A DNA stretch of 64,000 nucleotides, taken from NCBI GenBank assembly GCA_013397795.1, contig VZTJ01004195.1, positions 631,142-695,141 on the forward strand. Reading direction: 5' to 3'. Shown here in pieces: positions 1-11,900 of the stretch (position 1 is its first letter; each line of letters starts with the position of its first letter). The stretch is from Orthonyx spaldingii (lineage: Eukaryota; Chordata; Aves; Passeriformes; Orthonychidae). Under the pieces are notes generated by a model that did no database searches, was not told where the DNA came from, and saw only the letters and a list, made by a program, of their open reading frames with translations. The translations under genes were made by a program, and so were the position numbers.

Positions 1-1149
1 AGCTCCCTTGTGTGGTTTTCCTGAACAACATTTTCAAGTACAAGAAATACAGGATTTCATATTTTGTTTACTCCTTATGGTTAGACCTCTTCACTGCAAC
101 ACTCATTAATTTTTTCCTCTGCCTTCATGAAATCTTCTTCAGTCTTCAAACAGGACTTCACAGGAATCAGAACCCAAAGCAATCAGATTTCTAAACCAAA
201 TAGCATCCCTCATTTGAAAGGGGAGAAACATATGTGTTCTTCAAGACAGATTCTGAGACAAATTGGGCTGAGAGCCCCACAGGTCATTGCAACTCTGTGC
301 TTTTCACTGCTGTGTTATTGCAAAGCCATCCTATAACTGAAGACAATCCCATCTCTGAATTTTTGTAACTGCATGGTTCTTTGGAAGAGACTGTATTGGT
401 CCTGGTCAAAAGACACTGCTATTTCTCTAAAAATGTACATTTCCATAAATTCCATCAAATGTATTTTTAATTAAATTGATATAAGCCTTGATATGATATT
501 TTATAACAAAGATAAAAGAAACTTTTATTCTGTACTGGTCATTGTAATATTAACCTCATGTGAGTGTGACTGCAACAAACTATTACCCTGCAAATATTAT
601 ACATTCCTGATTCAATTTTATCATCAAATTGTAAAGTTTGGAAATATTTGTAGCAATTTTCTTGTGGTAGTTTATATTTCAGCTCATATTGCTTTAAAGT
701 TATGCTTAAATGATCATTCTCTTTTCCTTTTTCTGTGCATATCTATATACCAGTTCTTTTCTGGAGTGTGAGTTCTATATATAAAACCTATCTTTCAAAA
801 TTATATATTTCTGTTTGTGTTAGAGGTACCTAGTTTTCAAGTCAGAAAACAGATCAGCTACACTGAGATTCTCCTAATGATAACTAAACAACAATTAAGA
901 TTTTTTTAATTGTCTATAAGCATGATTTCTATTTTTTTAATACATTTTAAACTACTTAGCATTTGGAAAGTGTCCTCATAAAAATAACTATCACTGTATG
1001 CCTTTTATTATGTATTTTAAATGATTCTTCCACTTTTTCTAGATAATATTTTCATAATTGAAAACAGCAGCCACCTATTTGACAGATAAAGAATTAATTG
1101 GATCTCCTTATCCAAACAGTTGCATGCAATAGCTCAATGTCTAAATAGG

Positions 1150-1825
1150 GATTGGTGATGGGTGTGTTCCTCTGGGGCTCACACTGGTACCATTGCTGTT
1201 CAACATCTTTATTAATGACAGCAAGACTAGGATTGAGTGCATCTGAAGTCTGTGGATGATACTAAACTGAGTTCTCATCTGACACACCTGAGAGCTGGAA
1301 TGCCACCCAGAGGGACATTGCCAGGCTTGAGGACTGGGACAAGGTGAACCTCATCAAATTCAACAACGGGAAGTGCAAAGTTCTGCACCTGGATCTGGGC
1401 AATCCCCAATATCAATACAGACTGAGGGGCAAACGGATTGAGAGCACTCCTTAGGAGAAAGACTTGGTGATGAAAAATAAGATATGAGCCAGCAATGTCT
1501 GCAGTTCAGACAGCAAATCTTATCCTGGGCTGCACATGAAGATGTGTGGTGAGCAGATTGAGGGAGATTATTCCACTCTTGTGAGACCCCAGCTGAAGCA
1601 TTGTGTCCAGTCCTCGGGTTCTCAGCACAGGTCAGAGTTGAACCTGTTACAGCTGGCAGAGAGGAGAAACACAAACGTGGTCAGAAGGCTAGAACACTTT
1701 GCATATGAAGAAAGTCTGAGAAAATTGTGGCTGTTCAGTATGGAGAAGAGAAGGCTCCAGAGGGACCTTAGAGCAGAGATTTACTGCCTCCCACTAAGTG
1801 GCATGGAGGACTATCTCAGATAATG
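1150..1825 (+). mobile_element. CR1 LINE fragment, sense
   Basis: Degenerate CR1 reverse-transcriptase 3' part. Recognisable pieces are ttcaacatctttattaatga, then catcctgggctgca-like text, gtgagaccccagctgaag and gagaagagaaggctcc. It lacks the 3' tail and has several stops and small indels, so it is an old inactive copy. Confidence 0.8.
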
Positions 1826-2187
1826 TTTTTCCTTTCTGTAAGAAAAATGTGTTTTCTACTATTAGGACAGTATCTCTGGATGTATTATGATGACAGAAAC
1901 ATTGATTTCCCCAAACTCTTATACTATTCCCAAAGTATATGGGAAAAAAAGGTAGAATTATATGTTTTCTGGAGGGGGCACCTCTGGTATATAGTAATGA
2001 AATTCCTCTAAACAAAACCACACACAACTGAATGTGAAGAAAAAACTTCTTTGATGTTCTGATTTGAGGTAAATATTATATAAAACATATAAATAGTTCC
2101 TATAAGCCTGGAGAACCAAAATGAATTAATATATCGTCTATAAAAAGTTGAGAAGAAAATTCAACATCTTCTATGTCACATATCACA

Positions 2188-2602
2188 TATTTCTTATGAG
2201 GAAAGACTGAGGGTGCTGGGCCTGTTTGGCCTCAAGAAGAGATTACTGAGAACAGACCTCATGAATGCCTATAAAGTTTCTAAAGGAGATGTGTCAAGAG
2301 GATGGATTCAGGCTCTGCTTAGTAGTGTCAAGCAATAGAACAAGAGACAACAGGCAGAAATTGATGCATGGGAAGTTCCACCTGAGCATGAAGAAGAACT
2401 TCCTTACTGTGTGGATAAGTGACCACGCACTGGAACAGGTTGCCTGGAGAGGTTGTGGAGTCTCTTTCACTGGATATATTCAAAAACTGTCTGGACACCG
2501 TCCTGTGCCATGTGCTCTAGGATGACTCAGCTTGAGCAGGGAGGTTGGACCAGATGACCACTGTGGTCCCTTCCAGCCTTACTCACTCAGTGATTCTGTG
2601 AT
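2188..2602 (+). mobile_element. CR1 LINE 3' end, sense
   Basis: Starts in the tatgaggaaagactgagg motif and runs through cactggaacaggttgcctgg to the CR1 tail (ggtcccttccagcc, then tgattctgtg). Because it repeats a motif already present in the 1150-1825 copy, it is a separate insertion. Confidence 0.85.
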
Positions 2603-3119
2603 CAGTTTTCTGCATTTATTTCTACAAAAAAAAAATCTATGTTAACACACTGGTTTACTTTAAAAGCTTTTTAAGGAATAGGACACCACCATTTCTTTGC
2701 AGCAGTTTAGTGGCTCAATGTTCAAGTACTAACAAGTTTACTTATCAAATTTTGGTTTGGTACATAGGTTATAATTTCCATTAAAAATTCTGTTTATTAA
2801 TAATAGACAGAATTCTTTCCAGTAACAGTGATAACTTAAGTGCCATACAAAATTATAAAAATGTAAGACCTATAACCTTAGATATAATTTTTTTCCAATA
2901 ACCCACATTTTGATAAATTTTTTAGTCTACACTTCCCCTATGTTCACTTGATGAAGGGTCAAAATCATCAGTCTAACTACAACATTGTGGAAAGGTCAGT
3001 GCAGCCTTAGTTATATATGACAACCTATATCCTCTTTTCATATTGTTTTTTAAAAAGTGCTATTACAGATTCTTTGTTTGATCTGGGAATGTAAAAACAG
3101 AGACTTTAAGTATTTAACA

Positions 3120-4150
3120 TCTTCACTGGTGGCAGCTGGATTGAGTGCATCCTCAGCCAGTTTGCCAATTACCCCAAGCAGTACAATGCAGTTGATGTTG
3201 GAGGGAAGAGATGCCATCCAGAGGCACCTTGACAGGCTTGAACCTCTGCAAAACTCATGAAGTTCAACAAGGCCAAGTGCAAAGTCCTGCCCTGGATAAG
3301 GGCAATCCCAAGCACAAATGCAGTCTGGGTGAAGAATGGATTGAGAGTGGCCCTGAGGTGAAGGACTTGAGGGTGTTGGTGGACAAGAAGACCAACATGA
3401 GCCAACAAGGTGCACTTGCGGCCCAAAAGCCATTTGTATCCTGGAACTGTTCAGGGTCAGGTTGGATGCAGCTCTGGGAAACTTGGTCTAGTGGAGGATG
3501 TCCCTCCCTATCGCAGGGGGGTTGGAACGAGGTGATCTTTAAGGTCCCTTCCAATCCAGGCCATTCCATGATTCCGGGCTGCATCCAATGCAGCATAGGC
3601 AGCAGGGGAGGGAGAGGATTCTGCCCCTCTACTCTGCTCTGGTGAGACCCCACTTGGAGCACTGCATCCAGCTCTGGGGTCCCAGCACAGGAAGGACATA
3701 GACTTGTTAGAGCAAGTCTAGAGGAGGACCATGAAGATGATCAAAGTACTGGAGCAGCTCTTCTATAAAGAAAAACTGAGATAATTGGGATTGTTCAAGC
3801 ATGGAGAAGAGAAGGCTCCGAAGAGACTTTATAGCAGCCTTCCAGTACGTAAAGGAGGCTACAAGAAAGCTGAAGGATGACATTTACATGTGCGTGTAGT
3901 AGTAGGACATAGGGGAATGGCTTTAAATGGAACAATTGTTGATTTAACCTGGAAATGAGGAAGAAATTCTATATTGTGTAGATGGTGAGAGACACTGGAA
4001 CAGATTGCCCAAGGAAGCAGTGGATATCTTCATGGGAAGTGTTCAAGGCCAGTGGATGGAGCTTTGACTGACCTGGTCTGGAGGAAGGTGTTCTGGCACA
4101 CAACAGAGGTATTGGAACTTTTCAACCCAAACTATTCTATGATTCTGTGA
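3120..4150 (+). mobile_element. CR1 LINE fragment, sense, interrupted by a younger CR1
   Basis: Text from attgagtgcatcctcagcc through gaagaccaacatgagcc, ctctgctctggtgagacccc, gagaagagaaggctcc and ccttccagtac, ending at ctattctatgattctgtg. It is split at about 3445-3574 by another CR1 tail. Confidence 0.85.
3445..3574 (+). mobile_element. Short CR1 3' end nested inside the CR1 at 3120-4150
   Basis: Holds gttcagggtcaggttggatg, a tctagtggaggatgtccct block, ggtgatctttaaggtccc and the tail ccattccatgattc. The host CR1 text breaks at gtatcctgg and resumes at gggctgcatcc. A possible short duplication of ctgg/cggg flanks it. Confidence 0.75.
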
Positions 4151-5789
4151 AATTACTTTAGAGGAAAGATAAACATCCTTTAAATTTGCACCAGCACCAA
4201 ATCTTCTATCACTGAGTTTTACCAATGTGAAAGGTATGAAAATAACAAGATAGTGAGAACTGCAGTCTGGGCTATTGCTATTTTCTTTTAAAAACATCAA
4301 ACAAATGACCACTGTAGATAAGTAAATTTAATTTTGATCATTATTGCAGAGAAACGTATATTTTGAAGAATCATCACTAGACAAAGAATCTCCAGCAAAG
4401 ACTTGACTTACATTACCGTATTCTTAACTGTTTGCATCAAAATCTAATCACAGGAAGTTTTTCAAGTACAATACGTGATTAATAATATTGTACCATCTTT
4501 GTGTATGATTTCAATGTGATTTGTTTTTCCTCCAGAATAAAAAACAAAGTGGTGTTTCTTAATGCTTGATTGCAAAATGAGAAAGTGTACAATTACTTTT
4601 AATGGAACCCACTTGATCATTTTTTCAGGAAGCACTTATCTGTGATTATATCTGTATTTCAACAAGACTGAAGTTTCTGCCTTGATTGTGACTCTGTGTC
4701 TAAATAAATCCACAACAATAAATGTCTTTCAGTGACATTCAGGTTATTATTTTTCATGCCCCATGATGACACTTTGATCTATGTTTTAGGAAACACTGTG
4801 GTGTTCAACTTACCTAAAATCTTGCCAAGTGTGAGAGACTTGATTGCATTGAATTCCGTGCCTGAAGACAGAATAAACTTCATTCTTTCATTCTGGTTAA
4901 CCTATAGAATGATAGAGTGAGGAACAAAGTAGGATAATGTAAGGGATAGTAGTCAATATTTTCAAAAAAAGTCCGTAAGATCAAGGCTAAAAATAAGAGG
5001 GTCTGAGGGAAGCATTTGTTATTTATAATGTAAAAATTCATCATGAAGTAGATTATCAGCTTCTTCAGATCACTGATTATAACTGATACTTCTTAAGTAT
5101 CCCACTTAATAAGCCTTTATTTATCTTATTGATTTGACCGATTCCTTCTTTTTCATATCTAAGATGAATAAAAATAGCAAACCTTTAAGGATATGAAAAA
5201 GTCTCTTTTCTTTTCAAAAAGGCACTCAATATTTAACTTCATAAATATCAAATACTATATTGTAAATACTCTGCCTTGTAACATACAGGTATTTAGACAT
5301 CCAAAAATATCCGAAAAAAAAGACTTTCTGCATCTCAGTATCAACCATTAGCAAAATAAATACACAGTCTTTTGATGATGTAAAAGAGACCACAGAAAGT
5401 TTTACAAATAGACTTAAATTATTATCTGGTTGGTAATATATTTGTACTGTAGTTTAATGCATAATTTAAATTTAAAAAAAAAATGCAAGACTCAAAACAA
5501 TAACAGCAGTCATATACATTTAACAAATTTTGAAAATTTAACGATCAAACAATTGATTGCATTTTCATGTAAAATTATGGATGATATTGACTTTTTGAAA
5601 TAAACAAAATTAACACCGAAGTGATTGGCTAAGATTTATTTTGACTGTGCATCATGAGAGTGTTAACTTCACTTTGATTACTTGAGATATTAAGGCACAT
5701 TGTATTTGGAGTAATTTGCCTTGTTGCAAGTATTTAGTTAATTTTGCTTGTCTACTTTTTTATGATAATCCACTTTTTCCCCCCCTAAC

Positions 5790-5931
5790 TGAATCACCTC
5801 AACAAAGAGCACTTCCTCCTCTCTATTAATCTTCACGTGTTGCAGTTGTCCATCAGCCATGCTTTTGAAATTGATGCTGAAGACATCAGGATCTTGATGG
5901 CTATCTAGCTTGTACCTAATCTGTAAACTTC
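5790..5931 (-). CDS. CNTNAP4: CNTNAP4 exon (inferred exon 20): middle of LG4; 3' border uncertain
   Basis: The acceptor ccctgcag is clear and the exon enters in phase 1. It encodes GSLQIRYKLDSHQDPDVFSI, NFKSMADGQLQHVKINREEE and VLFVEVI. Two donors are possible. Gttagg at 5789 gives a 142-bp exon ending VEVI plus CA, matching the family pattern VEVNQ. Gtgatt at 5797 gives 134 bp ending VE. I prefer the first. Four more exons, including the membrane span, should lie before position 1. Confidence 0.88.
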
Positions 5932-8900
5932 CTGCAGGGATAAAGAGAACAAAAGGTGTCGTACATTGCATACACATTAAGCATTGTAGATCATATACTG
6001 CTTCACAGGGGTACTTCAACAACGAATGCTTGATTTGTTTAAGGACTTAGCCATGAAAAATGGAAGTAAGTGAGAAATTAAAGGTAACAGAATAAGTAAT
6101 AGCAATGTTGGAAGTAGGATATAGAGGCAAAAATAGTCATAAGCTGTCTCAATTTTGATTAATGGGTTAAAATTTGGGCAGAAATATTATAAGTACTTCC
6201 AAAATTCAGCTGAGAAAGACTTAGCCTGGTATCTCTCATAATTGTCACTTATCAAATATAACTCAGTAACTCAGAAGCACGGTTCTTGAATAATGCTTTC
6301 CCTGTCCAGACCTGTAAATCTCTGACCATTTGAAAATTAAGTAAAATACAGTGTACTAACTCCTAGTTCACTTTCCATTCCTTATTGTTAAGTCCCAGAA
6401 TACCATCTGTACACACATAATCACACAAAGACTCAGAGGGGAACACAGAGATAATGCAGTTTCCTTGTCAGAAATTCCTTCTCAGCGGCAGATGGACGAC
6501 CACATTCTACTCCTGCTCTAGAAATCAAGGCCCATGTCAGACTCAGGCCAGTCATGAGCAAAACATGTTCCATCTCACATGATAAGGAGGATACTACAGC
6601 TATTCTGTATCCAAATATGTGTCTAGGAAATCACAGAACCTTCCTTGAGCACATAACCACTCTGACTGCAAAGAGTCTTTGATAAACCTGAAGATTTAAC
6701 TCAGTCTGTGGGTTTTTTTTACTTAAAAAATTACTTAGATCTAGATGAAAGAATGGAAAAGAAAGATCCAATTAATATTAAATGTTCAGCTTAAATAGAA
6801 ACATCAATAACGTTATGTGTACTTTTACAGGCATGTGTATATATATATGTATTTTCATAGGTATATAAGTATCTGATTATGAAATCAATTGAATGAAATG
6901 ACCTCTGATTAGTTTAGGAAATGGATAATTTTCAAAGTATTTTATTTCATTATTTATTTTGAAGACTGCAATTGATAGGCCTCATGAGTAGAACACAGTT
7001 TAGAAAAATTTTAATTTTCATTTCCAAAGTATAAAACCCAAAAATTTCTAAAGGATTTTCAAAAACAAACATTTTTGACAACATGATAAAAAACCAATAG
7101 TGCAAGTCGAAAGTACAGCAGGAGAGATGTTTTTCATGTGGAAAGAATTGCTTGTTGCAGCTGAAAAACAAAGATACCACCTGAAAAAAACAACAGGACA
7201 ATATGTAGTTTGTGATTCAGGTCTGGAAATCACCGCGAATCCAAGGTGACAGTTATGATGTTCATTATTGTTTCCAGACAGCCAATCTGAACACTCACCA
7301 TTCCTGGTGAGAATGACCGAGAGGTATTCCTTGTAGAAAGAGCTGACATAAAGCAGTAAGCTTGGTGTCCGTGTTGTTCGAAAGGCAAACGTAATTGCTT
7401 CCCTGGTCAGTGTCATGTCAGCATAGAAGGAAGAAGCATGAGAACTGGAATTTTTAGCTAATGTGTAGTATTCTTGAAAGTTGTATGTCACAGAAGTGCC
7501 AGTCCAAAAATAGGCAGAAATCTCTGAAAAAAAGTAATTAAATATTTAAATATAATGCAAAATAATACTAGAGATCTTTTTGTTTTGTTTTGCTTTTCTC
7601 TTTCTGTCACACCACAGAAGAAAATAAAATGTATTCTTGACTATTGTGATGAAATCAAAAAGTAAATATAGATGCAACTAGCATTTAGAACTGCAGAGAA
7701 ATATCAGGCCCAACCTAGTCTAGAGCAAAAGCTCATTTAGATGTGTGTCTTAAATATCTGTTTTGTGAAGAAGTGCATTCTTGTCTAGGTTTTTTTCTGT
7801 TGATCATCCTAGCCCTTAAGCTCAATGTATTCTGTCTTGTACATATACTGCTCCTACTAAGAAGCGGGTGCAGCAATTTGAATCCTAACATATAGACTGG
7901 ATTTGACCTAAAACACATATGTGGTAGAAGAGACTGGTCAGGAGGGAGAAAGAAAAGGAAAATAGAAAGTAGTTTATGGTCTTCTTACGCGCAAATCACT
8001 TATGGAGGTCTTCTGTAATTCTGTGATTTCTCCTAGCTGTCTTCTGACAAAAGTAATTGTCTTAGTGTTTTGCAACACACAACTTTCACTCTTCGGAGAA
8101 GTCTCTTAAAGTTTCTGTAATCTGGCTCAGTCTTTGACAAAAGCTGACTGAAAGTTTATATTTAGGTCATACCACTCTTTTAGCAACAGAAGCTTCTCTG
8201 TCTCTGCTGAATATTACAATGTGACCATCAGTCTCTTCTGATGCTTGTGCAGAGGAGGAAAACATTACTTCTCATACAGTGGCATTAGATCTACAATGCT
8301 AGGTATGGAGAGACTTCAGATGAGTCTCTCTCTTTTGTGGTGGCAGTGATGACTGGGTAGATTTTGTGCTAATTTAGAGGAACATGAAGTTGTGGCATAT
8401 AAGCTGCTTAGTACTTTGCAGAATGCATTTAATACATGAAGGAGGCAAGTAATTTTTTGCAAATCTGAATTATATGCAAACACCAATATTTCTAGATAAA
8501 TTTCCATTTTTGAAATTCAGACTTGATGACTTATGATCACCTACCAGTATGATAACTTCACCAAAGAACTACTTTTAAAAAGACTGAGAAAATGGACTCA
8601 GTCCTGTTTGCAAAGATCTATCTTTCTTCTCATTGTAAAAAGTAGATTTAAGTTCTTCTGCTTCTTGATTTGTTTTCCAAACTCAGACTTAGTTTTGAGA
8701 TTATTATTTGAAAGACAGAAATCCAAATGTTTTATCATAAAAATATAGTTCTTAGATTTACTACAGTATCAAAGAATCAAAAAAGTTGCCTGAAGATGCT
8801 GATCCTCTCAGGTAATGTGGTTCCTGCTTAAACGGTATATATTGAAGTTATCTCTGAAAGAACAGTGTTTAGCAAAGCTTATAGATATTGAGTAAATTCA

Positions 8901-11900
8901 GTTGAATATTTACCTACATTATGTAAACCGAATATTTTGTAAGCATTTAAACATATCTTAAGATGTGAAGATCTTGATCTGGACTGTATGGTCCTGTTTT
9001 CAATAACTGATAAAGCTAAAAGACATGCTTGCCTTTCTTACAGAATGGACCAGCATAGGCTGAGAAAGTGCAGTCACAGGAGAATCCACTGTATTTCTCT
9101 CTACATTTTCCACCATTATGACACAGGTTACCATAGCTGCTACAATGTCCAGGACAGCCTGGTTCAACTCCTGGTGTTATCTTTGCTCTCTCTTCCAGAT
9201 CAAGGGCCATTCCATTCAACTGTAATGAGCGAATGCATCCCAAAAATCCTTTCTGCCTGGATGCTGTTCCACCTGAAAATAAATTTACATGAGCTTTTAA
9301 AACTTTAAAAAGAATTGATATGTAAAACCATCTATATAGTTTACAGCCTATGAAAAGTATGACTTTCCAAAACACAAGCTTATGTGAAAATATTTATAAG
9401 TAGCTTTAAAAGTATATCTGATTTCTGTTTTGTCAATTAATTATAGAGAGCCCTTGAAGATTCTACTAATTCATGAAGAAGTAAGGTCCAGAAATTAGGT
9501 GTTTTTCTTTTTTCTCCCTTATTTTGTCATGAGGAGAGGAGGGGAGGGGAGGGGAGGGGAGGGNNNNNNNNNNNNNNNNNNNNNNNNNNNNNNNNNNNNN
9601 NNNNNNNNNNNNNNNNNNNNNNNNNNNNNNNGAGGGGAGGGGAGGGGAGGAAAAATGAAATGAGGGGATGGGACAGTGACGAGCTGTAGAGTTTATTTCC
9701 AATAAACTAAGTTTCTAAGTTTTATTTTTAATACCCTACTGACCTGTGTCTGTCTCTGTCAGCCTTATGGTATATGATGGTGATACTTGTATCATTAAAA
9801 TTTTCCTTGGACAGCTGGCAGCTGATGGCTTGGACAGCTGACCTCCTTGCTCTGTTAAAAACTTGCAGGATGGCCAAGCTCAGAAAGTGGTGGTGAAGGG
9901 AATTTCAACCAGATGACAGCCACTCACTGGTTAGATTCTCCAGGGCTCAGTGTTGGGCCCAGTTCTGTCTAATATCTTTACTGGTGATTTGGATGAAGGT
10001 ATCAAGTGACCCTGCAGTAAGTTTGGAGATGACACTATGCTGGGTGGGAGTGCTGATCTGCTGAAGGGTAGGAGGGCTCTGCCAGGGGATCTAGACAGGC
10101 TGGATTGATGAGCTGAGGTCAGTTGTAAAAAATTCAACAAGACAGAATTCTGGGTCCTACACTTTGGTCAAAACAACCCAATGTAAGTCTGTAGGCTTGG
10201 AGAAGAGTGACTGGAAAACTTCCTGGTGGAAAAAGATCTGGGGTTTCTGATCAGCAGCTGAATGTGGGTCAATAGATGCCCAGATGTCCAAGAAAGCAAA
10301 TGATATCCTGGCTGGTAACAGCAACACTGTGGCCAGAAGGACCAGGGCAGTGATGACTGCCCTGCACTTGGCACTGGTGAGGCCACACCTCAGGTGCTGT
10401 GTCCAGTTCTGAGCCCATCACTACAGGAAAGACATTGAAATGCTGGAGCATGTCTGGAGATGGGGAATGGAGTGGGTAAAAAGGTTGAGAGAGTAAGTCA
10501 TATGAGAAGCAGCTGAGGGAACTGGCGTTGTTTGGCCTGGAGAAAAGGGGTGACCTTATCACTCTCTATAACTGCTTGAAAGGAGAGTGGAGCCAGGTGG
10601 GGGTTGGCGTCTTCTCCCAGGCACACAGCAACAGGACAAGAGGGCATAATCTGAAACTGTTCCAGGGCATGTTCACAGTGGACATCAGGGAGAATTTCTG
10701 TACCAAAAGGGTTGTTAAACATTGGAACAGGCTGCTCAGGAAAACTGTCAAGTCCCCACTCCTGGAAGTGTTCAAGAAATGACTGAATGTGGCATTTAGT
10801 GCTGTGGTTTAGTTAACAAGGTCGTACTCATTCAATGGTTGGGCTTGGTGATCTTGGAGGTTTTTTCCAACCTCAGTGATTCTAAGACACCTCACAGCTG
10901 GTGTCTGTTCTGATACACTTTGTCCCAGAAGGAACAAAAATTATCTGCTCTTCAATAGTACGAAGGTTAATGCCCCTCTCTACAGAGGAATGCCAGCCAG
11001 GTTACACCTGACTACCAAGCATAGGTGATGACTATACAGGACAAACCTAAGACTAAGAAGAGATTCTTGATTCATTTGTTTTCACTGTTCCTTATTTTCA
11101 GCATATTTCATGATAGCTAATATTATATTCATCTGTGTTGCATAGCAAGATGTGCAATCTACATGCCATCTCTCTTGTCCTTTGTTGCACAACTCACTCT
11201 GATGTTTCTTGTCATTTGTTCTCTTTTAAAAAGTAAAAGCAGAAAATATTCCACAATGTGTGAGCCTCCAAACTATAATTCTCATGCATTTACAGTTCTC
11301 TTTTGGATAAATGTTTCCATATGCTCATCCATTTTGAGTTTTTTTAATTTAAAAGTTTGTATAATTCTTGGTGCTACATGGAATATCTTTACATAGCTGT
11401 TGTTATTTTCAGTTATAATGGAACAGAACCACCTGGCGGTGGCAATGTAATGTGATCTCTGTTAAAATGGCAGGCAACTCGAACTAGATTAAAGTCCCTT
11501 TCAATCCTAACCACTCTTGTACAAGTCAATGATTCTATGGATTTGAGGGCTGCTTTAGGCTTTAGTTCTTCTGGTTTTGGAAAACCAGAGTGCATACAAC
11601 TTCTTTACTTTTTTACAAGAAGCAATGAGCATTTTAGCCTGATGAAATCACAGTCTTCATATGTTACTGACTGAGTGATGGGTAGTTAAGGAAGACACTA
11701 GATTTACAAGATGACATTTGAGTAGAGTGCCTCTGCTAGTGTCATTCTAAAGACACTCTATATTAGATTTTTCTCTACAACACATATTTTTACACCAGAA
11801 ACTCATGAATACATAATAAGACAATATTACAGTAAGAATATGACTATGTATATAACACATAGCTCTATACAGCTTTTTGTAATAGGTAAATAAATACTAA

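Larger units (their letters stand above)
1..5789 (-). other. CNTNAP4: CNTNAP4 intron (partial) after inferred exon 20
   Basis: No coding exon of the LG4 end, membrane span or tail is visible here. The stretch holds three or four CR1 fragments between 1150 and 4150. The rest (1-1150 and 4151-5789) is unique-looking AT-rich sequence. Confidence 0.75.

Noticed and set aside
3050..3699. Overlapping 63-144 codon frames on both strands
   Set aside because: They lie in CR1 fragments and have no relation to the CR1 protein frame over their full length.
1..5700. Search for the last LG4, membrane-span and cytoplasmic exons
   Set aside because: No stretch with the expected SGTEF, SLILGK or hydrophobic span motifs was found on the minus strand, so these exons are placed outside the window.
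9034..9044. Canonical GT donor (gtaaga) for the EGF2 exon
   Set aside because: Its use would put a TAG stop at the exon junction; the GC donor 11 bases further on keeps the frame and the family sequence.
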